64,000 nt of DNA from Idiomarina xiamenensis 10-D-4 (GTDB lineage Bacteria; Pseudomonadota; Gammaproteobacteria; Enterobacterales; Alteromonadaceae), in the NCBI RefSeq assembly GCF_000299895.1, contig NZ_AMRG01000007.1, forward strand, positions 1 to 64,000. The letters are read 5' to 3'. Positions 30,933 through 41,219 of this stretch are shown here, one piece after another. The first letter of the stretch is position 1; each line of letters begins with the position of its first letter. The position numbers and the translations under genes were made by a program. The notes under the pieces are model-generated. The model saw nothing but the letters and a program-made list of their open reading frames with translations. It did not search any database and was not told the origin of the DNA.

Positions 30933-31411
30933 TGCAAACTGCTGACTTAAGCCAACTTCAAGATATCGTCGAAACCAGCGAGCCGAGCTGGTGGCCCCCC
31001 GCACCTGGCTGGTGGGTGCTGGCCGCCTTAGTGCTGGTCATTATCACGGCCTCAGTCATACTACTACGCCGATACATCCGTCGCCGTCGAGTCAAGCGCT
31101 TGGCCTTGAGACAGTTACGTCAACTCGATAACGATTGTCGTGCCAGTGACATTACGTTGTTGTTAAAACAGGCCGCATTGGCTTACTTTCCACGACAACA
31201 AATCGCCGCTTTGCAAGGACGTCGCTGGATCGAGTTTCTAGTTGGCGGGCTACCGTCGTCACAACAACGCACTGCGTTAATCGCAGACATTGAAGGCCAA
31301 CTGTATAGCGCGCAGGGCGACACCAGCGCCTACCGCGGCTTAGCTCACGACTGGTTGACTAAAGCATTACCGCCGAAAACGTCAAAACCGACGCCAACGG
31401 AGGTCTCATGA
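30929..31411 (+). CDS. DUF4381 membrane protein of the MoxR-Bat operon
   Basis: About 160 residues. The ATG at 30929 gives an ATGATG overlap with the DUF58 stop and has GGAG 8 bases upstream; the upstream ATG at 30911 would precede the ribosome site. A Trp/Pro-rich segment (EPSWWPPAPGWWVL) comes before one membrane helix (about 27-45), then a basic region and a cytoplasmic helical part. This is typical of DUF4381, a family found only in these operons. Function unknown; probably an inner-membrane partner of BatA/BatB. The stop overlaps the batA ATG (ATGA). Confidence 0.85.
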   Translation: MMQTADLSQLQDIVETSEPSWWPPAPGWWVLAALVLVIITASVILLRRYIRRRRVKRLALRQLRQLDNDCRASDITLLLKQAALAYFPRQQIAALQGRRWIEFLVGGLPSSQQRTALIADIEGQLYSAQGDTSAYRGLAHDWLTKALPPKTSKPTPTEVS

Positions 31412-32442
31412 TCAGTTTACAATGGCCCTGGTTGTTACTGTTACTGCCGTTGCCATGGTTGTTGCGTTGGCTGTTACCGCCGCGCCAAGTGCGTCGTGAC
31501 GCACTGCGCATGCCAACGCTATTAGCCGACGCGCAAACCAGTGAACAACCGTTACAACGGCGCTGGCCGTTGTGGTTAGCCACGCTAATTTGGTTATTAC
31601 TGGTGCTGGCTGCGGCACGTCCTGAGCGTTTGGGTGAGCCGCTTCCGGTGCGTAGCGATGCACGTGAAATGATGCTCGCGGTAGATTTGTCGGGCAGTAT
31701 GGAAATCGCCGACATGACATGGCAAGGCAATCGCGTCGATCGCTTAACCATGGTGAAGCACGTGTTAGGCGATTTCATCTTACGTCGAGAAGGTGACCGT
31801 TTGGGGTTGATCTTGTTTGGCGATACCGCCTTTTTGCAAACGCCAATGACCTACGATCGTGAAACCGTGCAACAAATGCTTGATGACAGCGTCATTGGCT
31901 TAGTCGGACAGCGCACCGCCATCGGCGACGCCGTGGCGCTAGCAATCAAACGTTTTCGTGATAAAGGCGACACTAACCGGGTGGTTATTCTACTCACCGA
32001 TGGTCAGAATACGGCTGGTAACATCATGCCGCAACAAGCACTGGAATTAGCGCAAGCTTTTGATGTCAAAATTTATGCTATTGGTGTAGGCGCTGATGAA
32101 ATGGTGGTCGAAAACTTCTTTGGCCGACGACGGGTTAACCCTAGCAGCGACTTAGATGAGAAATTGCTGTCCACATTGGCCGAAAGCACCGGTGGGCAGT
32201 TTTTTCGCGCCCGCAACACCGCCGAACTGGAGCAGATTTATCAGCGCTTGGACGAATTAGAGCCGGTCGCGGGCGACAAACAACCGCTACGCCCGCGTAC
32301 CGCGCTGTTTTACTGGCCACTGGCTGCCGCATTAGTACTCTCGGTGCTGTATGCGCTGCTTATCTGCGGCATCAGTATCGGTCATCACTACCGCCAGAAA
32401 AAGGGTCAGCAACGAGCTAACGAGGATAAACAACATGGCTGA
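31408..32442 (+). CDS. batA: BatA-like VWA-domain membrane protein
   Basis: 344 residues. Two N-terminal membrane helices (about 5-24 and 53-70), a periplasmic-facing VWA domain with an intact MIDAS motif DLSGS (93-97) and a later TDGQNT element (about 198-203), and a C-terminal helix (about 304-326). GGAGG lies just before the ATG. BatA was first named in Bacteroides aerotolerance; the role here is inferred by homology. The last 8 bases overlap batB. Confidence 0.9.
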   Translation: MISLQWPWLLLLLPLPWLLRWLLPPRQVRRDALRMPTLLADAQTSEQPLQRRWPLWLATLIWLLLVLAAARPERLGEPLPVRSDAREMMLAVDLSGSMEIADMTWQGNRVDRLTMVKHVLGDFILRREGDRLGLILFGDTAFLQTPMTYDRETVQQMLDDSVIGLVGQRTAIGDAVALAIKRFRDKGDTNRVVILLTDGQNTAGNIMPQQALELAQAFDVKIYAIGVGADEMVVENFFGRRRVNPSSDLDEKLLSTLAESTGGQFFRARNTAELEQIYQRLDELEPVAGDKQPLRPRTALFYWPLAAALVLSVLYALLICGISIGHHYRQKKGQQRANEDKQHG

Positions 32443-34267
32443 TTTTCATTGGTTAAGGCCCTGCTGGTTAATCGCTCTATTACCGTTACTGCTACTGTAC
32501 ATCGTACTGTGGATACAGCAGCGTCGCACGCAGGGCTGGCAGCAGTGGCTGGCCCACCATCTAACACCATTGCTGATCGAGAAGCGTGGCGGCGCCATCC
32601 GTCATGGCTTACTACATTGTTTGGCCGTGGCTTGGGTAATCGCTACCGCCGCCATGGCAGGACCCACCTGGCAGCGCCTGCCACAGCCGGTATATCAGTT
32701 ACAAAGCGGACAAGTTATTGTCATGGACATGAGTTTATCGATGCGTAGCGACGATATTGAGCCGGATCGCGTGGCGCGTGCGCGGTTCAAGGCCATGGAT
32801 TTACTTAGAGCCGGCTTAGATGGCGATACTGGCTTGGTCGCTTATGCTGGCGACGCTTTTGTTATCAGCCCGTTAACTAGCGATAAGCAGAATCTACTGA
32901 CGCTGATCCCTTCGTTATCGCCAGAAATCATGCCAGAACCCGGTAGTCATCCACTACGAGGACTTACACAAGCGCAGCAACTACTCGCTAACGCGGGTTA
33001 CGAGCAGGGTGATATTTATTGGATAACCGACGGTATTCAGACGCGCGACCAACAAGCCATCGTACAATTTATTCGGCAGCATGATATTCGACTATCAATA
33101 TTGGGCGTTGCCACCGAAGCCGGTGCGCCTATTCGCTTGCAAGATAAGCGTCTATTGAAAGACCGCACTGGCGCCGTGGTGGTACCCACCATCAATCATC
33201 AGCGCTTACGCGGTTTAGCCGAACTCAGTGGCGGCCGCTACGCGGCAGTCAGCGCCGACGATAGCGACATTAGCTACTTAACCTCACAAGCACCATTAAG
33301 CTTAGATAGCAACGATAACGAACAGTCACGAGAAGGCGACCAGTGGCAAGATAATGGCGCGTGGTTAACCCTATTGTTACTGCCTCTAGCGCTGCTGCCT
33401 TGGCGCCGTGGCGGGGCTCTAGGTGCGCTGACCTTGCCGCTACTTTGTTTTAGCTTATTAAGCGGTGCGTTATTGCCCAGTTCGGCAGCCTATGCCCAAG
33501 AAAACTGGTGGCAACGACAAGACCAGCGAGCGCAGCAGGCTTATCAAGAAAAGTCCTATGACAAAGCGCAGCAGCTGGCGGAAGACCCCTTACTACGTGG
33601 TAATGCCGCCTATCGGCAGCAACAATATGAACAAGCATTAACCGACTACGCCCAAGTCGATAGCGCCCAAGGTTGGTACAATCAAGGCAATACCTTGATG
33701 CAGTTAGAACAGTACACACAAGCGGTTAATGCCTATAAAGAAGCACTACAAAAACAACCTGATTTCGCTCAGGCAAAACAGAACTTAGCGCTCGCCGAAC
33801 AGCTAAAACAGCAGCAGCAACAAGAACAACAGCAGCAAGGAGAGCAGCAACAGCAGGGGCAAGGTCAAGCCGGGCAGCAAGGCCAACAAGGCGAGTCCGG
33901 TGAGCAGCAAGACGGCGAGCAGCAAGATAACCAACAGTCTGAGCAATCCCAATCCTCGCCAGCCGATCAGCAACAACCGGGCGATCAGCAACCACAAGCG
34001 CAGCAGCCGCAGTCGCAGTCGCCAGAACAACAGCAACAGCAGCAAGCTCAACAAATCGCCGAGAATGACGAGGGTGAGGATGAGCAGCAACCTTGGCAAC
34101 AACATATGCAAGACTTGGACGACGAGCGCGCTAGGCAACTGGAACAGTGGCTTAATCGAGTGCCCGACGATCCCAGTATTCTGTTACGTAATAAAATGCA
34201 ATTGGAGTACCGGCAACGTCGCTTAGAGCGTCGTCAGCCACCGCAAGGAGTCGATGAAGAATGGTAA
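32435..34267 (+). CDS. batB: BatB/BatC fusion: VWA domain plus TPR and Gln-rich tail
   Basis: 610 residues from the ATG at 32435, with GAGGA 8 bases upstream; the longer frame from 32351 lies inside batA. An N-terminal helix pair and a VWA domain with MIDAS motif DMSLS (about 98-102) match BatB. A membrane helix (about 315-350) leads to TPR-like repeats (NAAYRQQQYEQALTDYAQ, WYNQGNTLMQLEQYTQAV; about 385-445), as in BatC. Then comes a strongly Gln-rich low-complexity stretch (about 450-545) and a charged end. The two Bat functions are therefore on one chain. Gln repeats use mainly CAG/CAA and may vary in length between strains. Confidence 0.9.
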   Translation: MADFHWLRPCWLIALLPLLLLYIVLWIQQRRTQGWQQWLAHHLTPLLIEKRGGAIRHGLLHCLAVAWVIATAAMAGPTWQRLPQPVYQLQSGQVIVMDMSLSMRSDDIEPDRVARARFKAMDLLRAGLDGDTGLVAYAGDAFVISPLTSDKQNLLTLIPSLSPEIMPEPGSHPLRGLTQAQQLLANAGYEQGDIYWITDGIQTRDQQAIVQFIRQHDIRLSILGVATEAGAPIRLQDKRLLKDRTGAVVVPTINHQRLRGLAELSGGRYAAVSADDSDISYLTSQAPLSLDSNDNEQSREGDQWQDNGAWLTLLLLPLALLPWRRGGALGALTLPLLCFSLLSGALLPSSAAYAQENWWQRQDQRAQQAYQEKSYDKAQQLAEDPLLRGNAAYRQQQYEQALTDYAQVDSAQGWYNQGNTLMQLEQYTQAVNAYKEALQKQPDFAQAKQNLALAEQLKQQQQQEQQQQGEQQQQGQGQAGQQGQQGESGEQQDGEQQDNQQSEQSQSSPADQQQPGDQQPQAQQPQSQSPEQQQQQQAQQIAENDEGEDEQQPWQQHMQDLDDERARQLEQWLNRVPDDPSILLRNKMQLEYRQRRLERRQPPQGVDEEW

Positions 34268-36009
34268 GGTTATTGATTATATTGGTCTGTTTAATCAGTA
34301 GTTGGGCGGCGCAGGCAGAGATTACCGAGGTTACCGCGAGCATCGATAAAAATCCGGTGGTGGTGAACGAGAGTTTTGTCTTACGCGTGGAAGTTAACGA
34401 CGACGTTAATGCGGACCAATATCAACCCAGTCAATTATTCGACAACTTTGTCGTCGGACGCACCACCACCAGTCGCGAAACAGCGGTCATTAATGGTTAT
34501 TTGACCAAAAAAACCCGCTTTACCACGGTGTTAATTTCACAGCAGCCGGGTAACTTTATTATTCCACCAATCCGCATTGGCAATGCGCAAAGTGAAGCCA
34601 TTGACCTGAAGGTGTTAAAAGCCGGCAGCCAGCCGGCAGGGCGCAGTGACCGCATCGCCTTTATGACCGCACAATTGAGCCATGATAGCGTCTATGTGCA
34701 ACAGCAAGTGAGTTATATCACTAAGCTCTATTTAGCCGCCGACTTAAATAAAGGCGCGTTAAGTAAGCCGCAATTAGACGACGCTGATATCTATCAAATT
34801 GGACAAGACCAAGAATCCAGCGAGATGATCGACGGCCGCCGCTACCGCGTGTACGAACGTCGTTATCAAATTACCCCTAATCGCTCGGGCGAATTTGACA
34901 TCACTGGCGCGCGTTTTGACGGAGAGGTTTACACCGACCGCAGCCAAGCAATGTTCTCGTCGTTTTCCGGAACCCAGCCAGTTAGCGCTATTGCGCCCTT
35001 GCAAAAGCTAACGGTGAAGCCGATGCCCAGCAATTGGCAAGGGGCATGGTTACCCAGCGATTTGGTCACATTAAGCCGCGAGTTCAATCCGGATAGCGAT
35101 AGCATTAAAGTTGGCGAACCGGTCACCGTCACCATGATGTTAACGGCGGTTGGGGTAAAACCCGAGCAGTTACCCGAGTTGAAGTTGCCTCTGCCCGACC
35201 AACTAAAAGTCTATCCCGATAACGAGAACACCGATCAGTTCACTCGTAATGGCACCCATATTGCGCAAAAAACCGTCAGCTTTGCTGTCATCGCTAACGC
35301 GGCGGGCGAATTTACCATTCCCGCGATGCGTATTCCTTGGTTGAATACCCGCACCGGTAAAACCAACTACGCTCAGGTGCCAGCAAAAACGTTACAAGTG
35401 ACCGGCACAGCCGAACAAGTGGATACCCGCAAGCTCGAGAATAGCCAAGCAACGCCAACTCAGCCCACAGCTAGCGTTGAGAATGACAGCCAAGACAGCG
35501 ACAGCAACGCTAGCGACAATGATGTCAGTAGCAATAGCTTACCAGCGTTCTGGTTATGGTTGAGTGCTGGCTTAGCCCTACTGTGGCTGCTGACAGTGTT
35601 ATTATGGTGGTGGAGTCTTCGTCGTGCTCATCAGCAACGCCTGCAACACCAGCAACAACGCCAACGTCAGCAACTACAGCGAGTATTGAAGCCATGGCAA
35701 GCATTGCAGCGCGCCTGTCGCGATAATCAAGCCGAACCAGCGGCACAAGCTTTATTAGCTTGGTATCAGCAACATAGCGGTAAACCGGTACATCGCCTCA
35801 GCGTGGTCGCAGAGGATTTACAAGACGCCGAACTGAGTGCGCAATTACAACGCTTACAGCAGCACCTTTACGGCACCCGACAAGCTCAAACGGCTGATTG
35901 GCAAGCGGGTAAAGCGCTATATCAAGCATTAAAACGTGCTGTCGCTGAACAACAGCGGCAGGCCCCCGCAGACGACGCTAACGCTCTCCCTCAGCTTTAT
36001 CTGCGCTGA
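34261..36009 (+). CDS. batD: BatD-like protein (oxygen tolerance family)
   Basis: 582 residues. A signal peptide (1-20, ending AAQA) exports a large periplasmic region of Ig-like beta domains (about 21-390), then an acidic Asp/Ser linker, one membrane helix (about 428-450) and a basic, Gln-rich cytoplasmic tail. This is the standard BatD architecture. The ATG overlaps the batB stop by 7 bases. It is the last gene of the operon; a terminator follows 26 bases after the stop. Confidence 0.9.
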   Translation: MVRLLIILVCLISSWAAQAEITEVTASIDKNPVVVNESFVLRVEVNDDVNADQYQPSQLFDNFVVGRTTTSRETAVINGYLTKKTRFTTVLISQQPGNFIIPPIRIGNAQSEAIDLKVLKAGSQPAGRSDRIAFMTAQLSHDSVYVQQQVSYITKLYLAADLNKGALSKPQLDDADIYQIGQDQESSEMIDGRRYRVYERRYQITPNRSGEFDITGARFDGEVYTDRSQAMFSSFSGTQPVSAIAPLQKLTVKPMPSNWQGAWLPSDLVTLSREFNPDSDSIKVGEPVTVTMMLTAVGVKPEQLPELKLPLPDQLKVYPDNENTDQFTRNGTHIAQKTVSFAVIANAAGEFTIPAMRIPWLNTRTGKTNYAQVPAKTLQVTGTAEQVDTRKLENSQATPTQPTASVENDSQDSDSNASDNDVSSNSLPAFWLWLSAGLALLWLLTVLLWWWSLRRAHQQRLQHQQQRQRQQLQRVLKPWQALQRACRDNQAEPAAQALLAWYQQHSGKPVHRLSVVAEDLQDAELSAQLQRLQQHLYGTRQAQTADWQAGKALYQALKRAVAEQQRQAPADDANALPQLYLR

Positions 36010-36035
36010 CCGCCATCACCCTGTCTCACGAATAT

Positions 36036-36064
36036 AAAAAAGCCCGCTTGGTAGCGGGCTTTTT
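36036..36064. terminator. Bidirectional terminator between batD and ppiD
   Basis: AGCCCGCT (36041-36048) with AGCGGGCT (36053-36060), 4-base loop, five A before and four T after: usable for both convergent genes. Confidence 0.9.
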
Positions 36065-36112
36065 ATTATCACGTTAACGCCTCAATAGGTATCGGCGAGG
36101 TTTGATCCGGTA

Positions 36113-37990
36113 TTACAGATTACGCGGATAGCGCGTGATCTCGGCGTCGGCCTTGAGTGCTTCCATAAAGGCTTGGAATTCACTTTGAATCTGGCGATTC
36201 GCTAAGCGCTCACGTAGTGCCTCAAACTGTTCAGGGTCGACGTTACCGTCTTGCACTTGTGTCAGTTTGATGACGGCGACATTACCGTTATTCATGGCGA
36301 CCGTATCGATACTAGGCTGAGCATCGCTGGGCTGTGCCATACTGAACAACGCGTTGCGCAGGTTAGCCGGTAATTGCCCTTGCTGACGAGTCACGCTATC
36401 GATGCTTTTTAATTCCTGCGACGGCGCTTCGCCATTCAGCCAAGCATCGGCAATTCGCTGCGCTTCCTGCATCGCTAATTGCTGAGCTTGTTCGGCACGC
36501 AACTGCTGTTCGATGCTTGCTTTAACCTCTTGCAACGGTTTAACCGCTACTGGCTCATGTTCGGTAACACGGAACACTAAGCTACGCTCACCCAGATCCA
36601 CCACTTCGCTATTGAGCTTTTCATCGACCGCTTGGCCCGAGAAAATCTGCGATAAGAGTTGCGCATCGCTAAGCGGGGTTGGTGCATTGTTACGGGTAAA
36701 CCAATCGCTTTGACGAACAGTCAGATCTAACGCTTCTGCGGCTGGTTGCAAACTATCAGGCGCTTCAAAACTCACTTCGGCTAACGTTTGCTGCTGCTCG
36801 AAGTATGCTTTATCGACGGCTTGCTCGCGCATTTGCGAGACTAATTCCTCACGCACGTCAGCAAATGGCTCAACCGTGCCCTCACGCAAATCGGTCAACT
36901 TGATCAGGTGATAGCCAAACTCTGTCTTGACAACATCGCTAACATCACCCACGTTTTGCAGTGCAAACGCCGCGTCTTCAAAGGTTTCCCCCATAGTACC
37001 GCGCTCTAGCCATTCCAAATCGCCACCGGCTTCCGCCGAGAAGGTGTCATCTGAGTTTTGCTGCGCTAAATTGGCGAAATCGGCGCCGTTTTCTAATTGC
37101 TGCTTGATGTCGTCAATTTTAGCTTTAGCGGCGGCTTCATCGTCACCAAATTCAATCAAGATGTGCGATACACGACGCTGCTCAGGAGTGCTATAACGAT
37201 CTTGATTATCATCATAAAACTGACGCGCAGCACTCTCGTCAACATCAACCGTTTGCGCTAATTGCTCACGGCTAATTTCGACGTAAGCGACTTTGACCCG
37301 CTCTGGCGTTTCAAACTGTGCTTGGTTAGCTTGGTAATAATCGTTTACCGCTTGCTCGTCCAGCTCCACCTGCTGCATGAACGGCTCAATCGCTAAGGTC
37401 ACATATTCACCGCTACGGGTTTGCCCTTGCAAGCGTTGGAACGTTGCTAACTCATTAGGCAGCATAAACGACGAAGTAACCACGCCCTGCATCAATTGCG
37501 AGCGCACCATATCGTTCTGCATCGCTTGCGCAAAACGTTCAGGGGTGTAGCCCATCTGACGTAAACTCAGCAAGTACATGTCGTTGCTGAACTGACCTGC
37601 TTCGCGGAACGCAGGAATGTCACGAATAGCTTTTTTCACCTGCTCAATGGAAACACGCATACCATTGTCTTTGGCAAATTGTTGAGCGAGTTTTTGTTCG
37701 ATAAGTTGCTCTAACACACCACGACGCATCTGCTGCATATAGCCATCGTCGGCAGCTAAGGTGTCATAAAAGTCACCAAGTTGCTGCTGCATTCGCGAGC
37801 GTTCATTATCGAATGCCCGATCATATTCAACCTTACTGATATCTTCGCCATTGACAGATGCCACATTGACCTCAGCACTGCCACCGATATAAGAACTAAT
37901 ACCTGCCAAAGCGAAGGTAAAAATAATCAATACCAGGATGGCTTTCACAGCAAAGCTGTGCTGCGAATTCTCACGTATCCTGTCCAGCAT
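36113..37990 (-). CDS. ppiD: Periplasmic folding chaperone PpiD
   Basis: 625 residues (E. coli 623). A short cytoplasmic N-terminus and one membrane helix (about 16-35) anchor a SurA-like periplasmic chaperone region and a parvulin PPIase-like domain (about 266-365, beginning RRVSHILI and ending FGYHLIKL). It binds proteins leaving the Sec channel. The order hupB-ppiD downstream of lon is standard in gammaproteobacteria. A TATAAT -10 (38032-38027, minus strand) lies about 37 bases upstream, so it may have its own promoter after two hairpins that end hupB. Confidence 0.95.
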   Translation of the reverse strand: MLDRIRENSQHSFAVKAILVLIIFTFALAGISSYIGGSAEVNVASVNGEDISKVEYDRAFDNERSRMQQQLGDFYDTLAADDGYMQQMRRGVLEQLIEQKLAQQFAKDNGMRVSIEQVKKAIRDIPAFREAGQFSNDMYLLSLRQMGYTPERFAQAMQNDMVRSQLMQGVVTSSFMLPNELATFQRLQGQTRSGEYVTLAIEPFMQQVELDEQAVNDYYQANQAQFETPERVKVAYVEISREQLAQTVDVDESAARQFYDDNQDRYSTPEQRRVSHILIEFGDDEAAAKAKIDDIKQQLENGADFANLAQQNSDDTFSAEAGGDLEWLERGTMGETFEDAAFALQNVGDVSDVVKTEFGYHLIKLTDLREGTVEPFADVREELVSQMREQAVDKAYFEQQQTLAEVSFEAPDSLQPAAEALDLTVRQSDWFTRNNAPTPLSDAQLLSQIFSGQAVDEKLNSEVVDLGERSLVFRVTEHEPVAVKPLQEVKASIEQQLRAEQAQQLAMQEAQRIADAWLNGEAPSQELKSIDSVTRQQGQLPANLRNALFSMAQPSDAQPSIDTVAMNNGNVAVIKLTQVQDGNVDPEQFEALRERLANRQIQSEFQAFMEALKADAEITRYPRNL

Positions 37991-38070
37991 AACCTGTTAA
38001 TCCTCAAGTTCTGACAAATCGACGCTATTATAGCGACTTGTTGAAAAAACTCACTGCCTAAATAACAAAT

Positions 38071-38092
38071 AACCCGAGGCGAGCCTCGGGTT
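38071..38092. terminator. Hairpin between hupB and ppiD
   Basis: AACCCGAGG (38071-38079) pairs with CCTCGGGTT (38084-38092), 4-base loop. On the minus strand it is followed by ATTTGTTATTT, a weak U-rich tail; it may back up the hupB terminator. Confidence 0.6.
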
Positions 38093-38135
38093 ACTAACGG
38101 TCACTATGGGTCATTAACGACTCAGAGTGAGATCA

Positions 38136-38161
38136 AGAAAAGCGTCCGAAGACGCTTTTCT
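38136..38161 (-). terminator. hupB terminator
   Basis: 11-bp stem AGAAAAGCGTC (38136-38146) with GACGCTTTTCT (38151-38161), CGAA loop, 13 bases after the hupB stop; the T tract is within the 3' arm on the minus strand. Confidence 0.75.
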
Positions 38162-38174
38162 GAAAGACATTCGC

Positions 38175-38447
38175 TTAGTTGACTGAGTCTTTAAGCGCTT
38201 TACCGGCTTTAAAAGATGGTACTTTTGCAGCAGCGATTTGAATCGCTTTACCAGTTTGAGGGTTACGGCCAGTGCGAGCTGAACGCTCACGTACACTGAA
38301 AGTACCGAAACCAACCAGAGCTACTTGCTCACCATTTTTCAGAGCGTCAGTTACTGCATCGATAAATGAGTCCAGAGCACGACCAGCAGCAGCCTTAGAA
38401 ATATCCGCACCCGCCGCAATTTTGTCAATAAGCTGAGACTTGTTCAC
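38175..38447 (-). CDS. hupB: DNA-binding protein HU-beta
   Basis: 90 residues, standard HU length. Helical N-terminal dimerisation part, the [23 protein letters not shown]-binding arm (about 47-66) with the proline that kinks DNA, and the C-terminal helix ending LKDSVN. It starts at a GTG (38447), with AGGGGA 7 bases upstream. A sigma-70 promoter lies 70-100 bases upstream. It follows lon on the same strand. Confidence 0.97.
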   Translation of the reverse strand: MNKSQLIDKIAAGADISKAAAGRALDSFIDAVTDALKNGEQVALVGFGTFSVRERSARTGRNPQTGKAIQIAAAKVPSFKAGKALKDSVN

Positions 38448-38517
38448 AGTATCATCCCCTTAGATTGTTATTATCAAGTTCCATCAGAACCATTCAATAT
38501 GAAATGGGCCTTAGGTG

Positions 38518-38546
38518 TTTATAGCAAGCCTGAAGTTTCAGTTCAA
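38518..38546 (-). promoter_or_regulatory. Sigma-70 promoter of hupB
   Basis: Minus strand: -35 TTGAAC (38546-38541), 17-base spacer, -10 TATAAA (38523-38518). Confidence 0.7.
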
Positions 38547-38683
38547 GCCTATCCATGAGTTAAAGGATTTCCAATTCCAAAGTACTCACTTCCTTGTTAC
38601 ACAAGGGCTAGAGTTACTTTAATTGCTAGGCTACCACAGTATTTGCCGTTGAAAACCCTTTTTTTTACTTTTTTTGACGAAAG

Positions 38684-38724
38684 AATGCGGCCTAGCGCAT
38701 TAAAACCACGCTATAAGCCGCATT
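38684..38724 (-). terminator. lon terminator
   Basis: AATGCGGC (38684-38691) pairs with GCCGCATT (38717-38724), with an inner TAGCG/CGCTA helix; on the minus strand CTTTCGTC and a long T/A-rich stretch follow. Confidence 0.65.
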
Positions 38725-38730
38725 TCTTGG

Positions 38731-41085
38731 TTACTTATCGACTTTAGTCGCAGCCTCAACAGGGTCTCTTTCAAGTGCAACTTTTAACACTTCGTCTATC
38801 CATTGCACGGGTTGAATGGTTAAATCGCGTTTGACGTTATCGGCGATTTCTTTTAAATCACGCTCATTATCTTTCGGTATTAAGACATGCTTAATACCGC
38901 CGCGATGTGCCGCCAATAACTTCTCTTTTAAGCCGCCAATCGCCAACACTTCACCACGTAATGTGATTTCACCGGTCATCGCCACATCCGAACGTACCGG
39001 AATTTGCGTGAACGATGACACTAAAGCCGTGACCATCGCAATACCGGCACTCGGCCCATCTTTCGGAGTCGCGCCCTCAGGTACGTGTACGTGAATATCA
39101 CGCTTCTCATGGAAGTCTTCGGCAATCCCCAATTTGTCGGCTCGGCTACGAACCACAGTTAATGCCGTTTGAATCGACTCTTGCATGACATCGCCCAGCG
39201 AGCCAGTAGAGGTGATCTTACCTTTACCTGCTACATTGGTCGCTTCGATGGTCAACAAGTCACCACCCACTTCGGTCCATGCCAGCCCGGTCACTTGACC
39301 AATCTGGTTACTTTCCTCGGCTTTACCGTAATCGAAACGTTGTACGCCCAAGAAATCCGATAAGTTTTCATCGGTAATTTCGACATGGTTGAGCTCGCTA
39401 TCCAGCAGAATCGATTTCACCGCTTTGCGACATAACCGCGATAGTTCACGCTCAAGGTTACGTACCCCAGCCTCACGGGTATAGTAGCGGATGATGCCGA
39501 TGATGGCTGAATCTTGTACGGTGATCTCTTTACGTTTTAAACCATTGCGCTCAATTTGCTTGGGTAACAAATGTCGCTTCGCGATGTTCAGCTTTTCATC
39601 CTCGGTATAACCCGAAAGACGAATAACTTCCATGCGGTCAAGCAACGGCGCTGGAATATTCATGCTGTTGGAGGTCGCCACGAACATCACGTCAGATAAG
39701 TCGTAATCGACCTCTAAATAATGGTCGTTGAATGTGGTGTTTTGCTCTGGATCGAGCACCTCTAATAACGCTGATGCCGGGTCGCCACGCATATCGGCCG
39801 ACATCTTATCGATCTCATCCAACAAGAACAGCGGATTACGCACACCCACTTTGGACATTTTCTGAATGAGTTTGCCAGGCATCGAGCCAATGTATGTACG
39901 ACGGTGACCACGGATCTCAGCCTCATCGCGAACACCACCCAACGCCATACGCACATACTTACGCCCGGTGGCCTTAGCAATCGACTGCCCCAGCGACGTC
40001 TTACCGACGCCTGGCGGTCCCACCAAGCACAGAATGGCACCGCGTACCTTGCTAGTGCGTTGCTGCACGGCGAGGTACTCGATAATACGTTCTTTTACTT
40101 TTTCCAATCCGTAATGGTCGGCATCAAGGATCTTTTCAGCGTTTGCCAAATCTTTTTTGATGCGCGAACGCTTCTTCCAAGGTACCGCCACCATCCAATC
40201 GATGTAGCCCCGCACCACCGTCGCTTCTGCCGACATCGGCGACATCATTTTTAACTTCTGCAGCTCAGCCTGTACCTTGTCGCGTGCTTCCGCAGGCATG
40301 GCGGCGTCTTCGATCTTTTTCTGCAGTGCTTCAAATTCGTCGGCGCCGTCTTCACCCTCACCCAGCTCGCGTTGAATGGCTTTCATTTGCTCATTCAAAT
40401 AATATTCACGCTGACTCTTTTCCATCTGCTTTTTGACTCGCGCACGAATGCGTTTCTCAACTTGCAGAATATCGATTTCACTTTCCATTAACGCCATCAA
40501 ATACTCTAAGCGTTCACGGACATCAGTAATTTCTAAAACGTGTTGCTTATCTGCCAGTTTCAGCGGCATATGTGCCGCCATGGTATCGGCCAAGCGGTCG
40601 GCATCATCAATGCCCGACAGCGAGGTCAGTACTTCCGGTGGAATTTTCTTGTTCAGTTTGACGTATCCTTCAAACTGGTTCATGGCAGAGCGCACCATGA
40701 CATCTTCTTCTTGCTCGGGCAGCGCCTCGGAGGCTAAGTAATGCAGCTCGGCACGGAAAAAATCGTCGCTGTCTTCAAATTTATCGATAGCGGCTCGCTG
40801 TAAACCCTCGACCAATACCTTGACAGTACCATCGGGTAGTTTTAATAACTGCAAAATTGTCGCGACTGCACCGACAGGATAAATGTCGTCTGCCGCAGGC
40901 TCATCGACAGAAGCGTCTTTTTGTGCCGATAAGAAGATTTGCTTGTCGTTATCCATGGCCGCTTCTAAACAGCGAATAGATTTTTCGCGGCCGACAAATA
41001 AGGGAATTACCATGTGCGGATAAACCACTACATCGCGTAATGGCAGAACTGGCATACTGACTCGTTCTGTACGCTCTTCACTCAT
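38731..41085 (-). CDS. lon: ATP-dependent protease Lon
   Basis: 784 residues (E. coli 784), taking the ATG at 41085, with GGAG 6 bases upstream; the GTG at 41097 would precede that site. N-terminal substrate-recognition domain (about 8-200), coiled linker, AAA+ module with Walker A GPPGVGKT (about 352-359) and Walker [10 protein letters not shown], and the C-terminal protease domain with the catalytic Ser in [11 protein letters not shown] and Lys in [15 protein letters not shown]. It degrades damaged and regulatory proteins. A sigma-32-like promoter lies upstream. Confidence 0.98.
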   Translation of the reverse strand: MSEERTERVSMPVLPLRDVVVYPHMVIPLFVGREKSIRCLEAAMDNDKQIFLSAQKDASVDEPAADDIYPVGAVATILQLLKLPDGTVKVLVEGLQRAAIDKFEDSDDFFRAELHYLASEALPEQEEDVMVRSAMNQFEGYVKLNKKIPPEVLTSLSGIDDADRLADTMAAHMPLKLADKQHVLEITDVRERLEYLMALMESEIDILQVEKRIRARVKKQMEKSQREYYLNEQMKAIQRELGEGEDGADEFEALQKKIEDAAMPAEARDKVQAELQKLKMMSPMSAEATVVRGYIDWMVAVPWKKRSRIKKDLANAEKILDADHYGLEKVKERIIEYLAVQQRTSKVRGAILCLVGPPGVGKTSLGQSIAKATGRKYVRMALGGVRDEAEIRGHRRTYIGSMPGKLIQKMSKVGVRNPLFLLDEIDKMSADMRGDPASALLEVLDPEQNTTFNDHYLEVDYDLSDVMFVATSNSMNIPAPLLDRMEVIRLSGYTEDEKLNIAKRHLLPKQIERNGLKRKEITVQDSAIIGIIRYYTREAGVRNLERELSRLCRKAVKSILLDSELNHVEITDENLSDFLGVQRFDYGKAEESNQIGQVTGLAWTEVGGDLLTIEATNVAGKGKITSTGSLGDVMQESIQTALTVVRSRADKLGIAEDFHEKRDIHVHVPEGATPKDGPSAGIAMVTALVSSFTQIPVRSDVAMTGEITLRGEVLAIGGLKEKLLAAHRGGIKHVLIPKDNERDLKEIADNVKRDLTIQPVQWIDEVLKVALERDPVEAATKVDK

Positions 41086-41128
41086 ATGACTCTCCACGGG
41101 GATCGGGTCGGGAATTGTTATCTCTTTA

Positions 41129-41155
41129 ATATGCGGCCTTCGGCGGAAAGTTCAA
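41129..41155 (-). promoter_or_regulatory. Sigma-32-like promoter of lon
   Basis: Minus strand: TTGAAC (41155-41150), 13-base spacer, CCGCATAT (41136-41129), compared with CTTGAAA-N13-CCCCATnT. It starts 44 bases before the lon ATG, downstream of the clpX terminator. Confidence 0.7.
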
Positions 41156-41165
41156 TAGAAAACAT

Positions 41166-41192
41166 AAAAAAGGGCCTTAATGGCCCTTTTTT
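41166..41192 (-). terminator. clpX terminator
   Basis: AAAAAAGGGCC (41166-41176) with GGCCCTTTTTT (41182-41192), 5-base loop; near-perfect intrinsic terminator 27 bases after clpX. Confidence 0.92.
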
Positions 41193-41219
41193 GCATGATT
41201 TCTACGCTTAATTGGTGAT

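Noticed and set aside
32351-32434. Extension of BatB into batA
   Set aside because: The ATG at 32435 with GAGGA upstream matches the family N-terminus.
33800-34080. CAG/CAA-rich tract in batB as a non-coding repeat or CRISPR-like array
   Set aside because: It is an in-frame glutamine-rich protein segment without regular repeat and spacer units.
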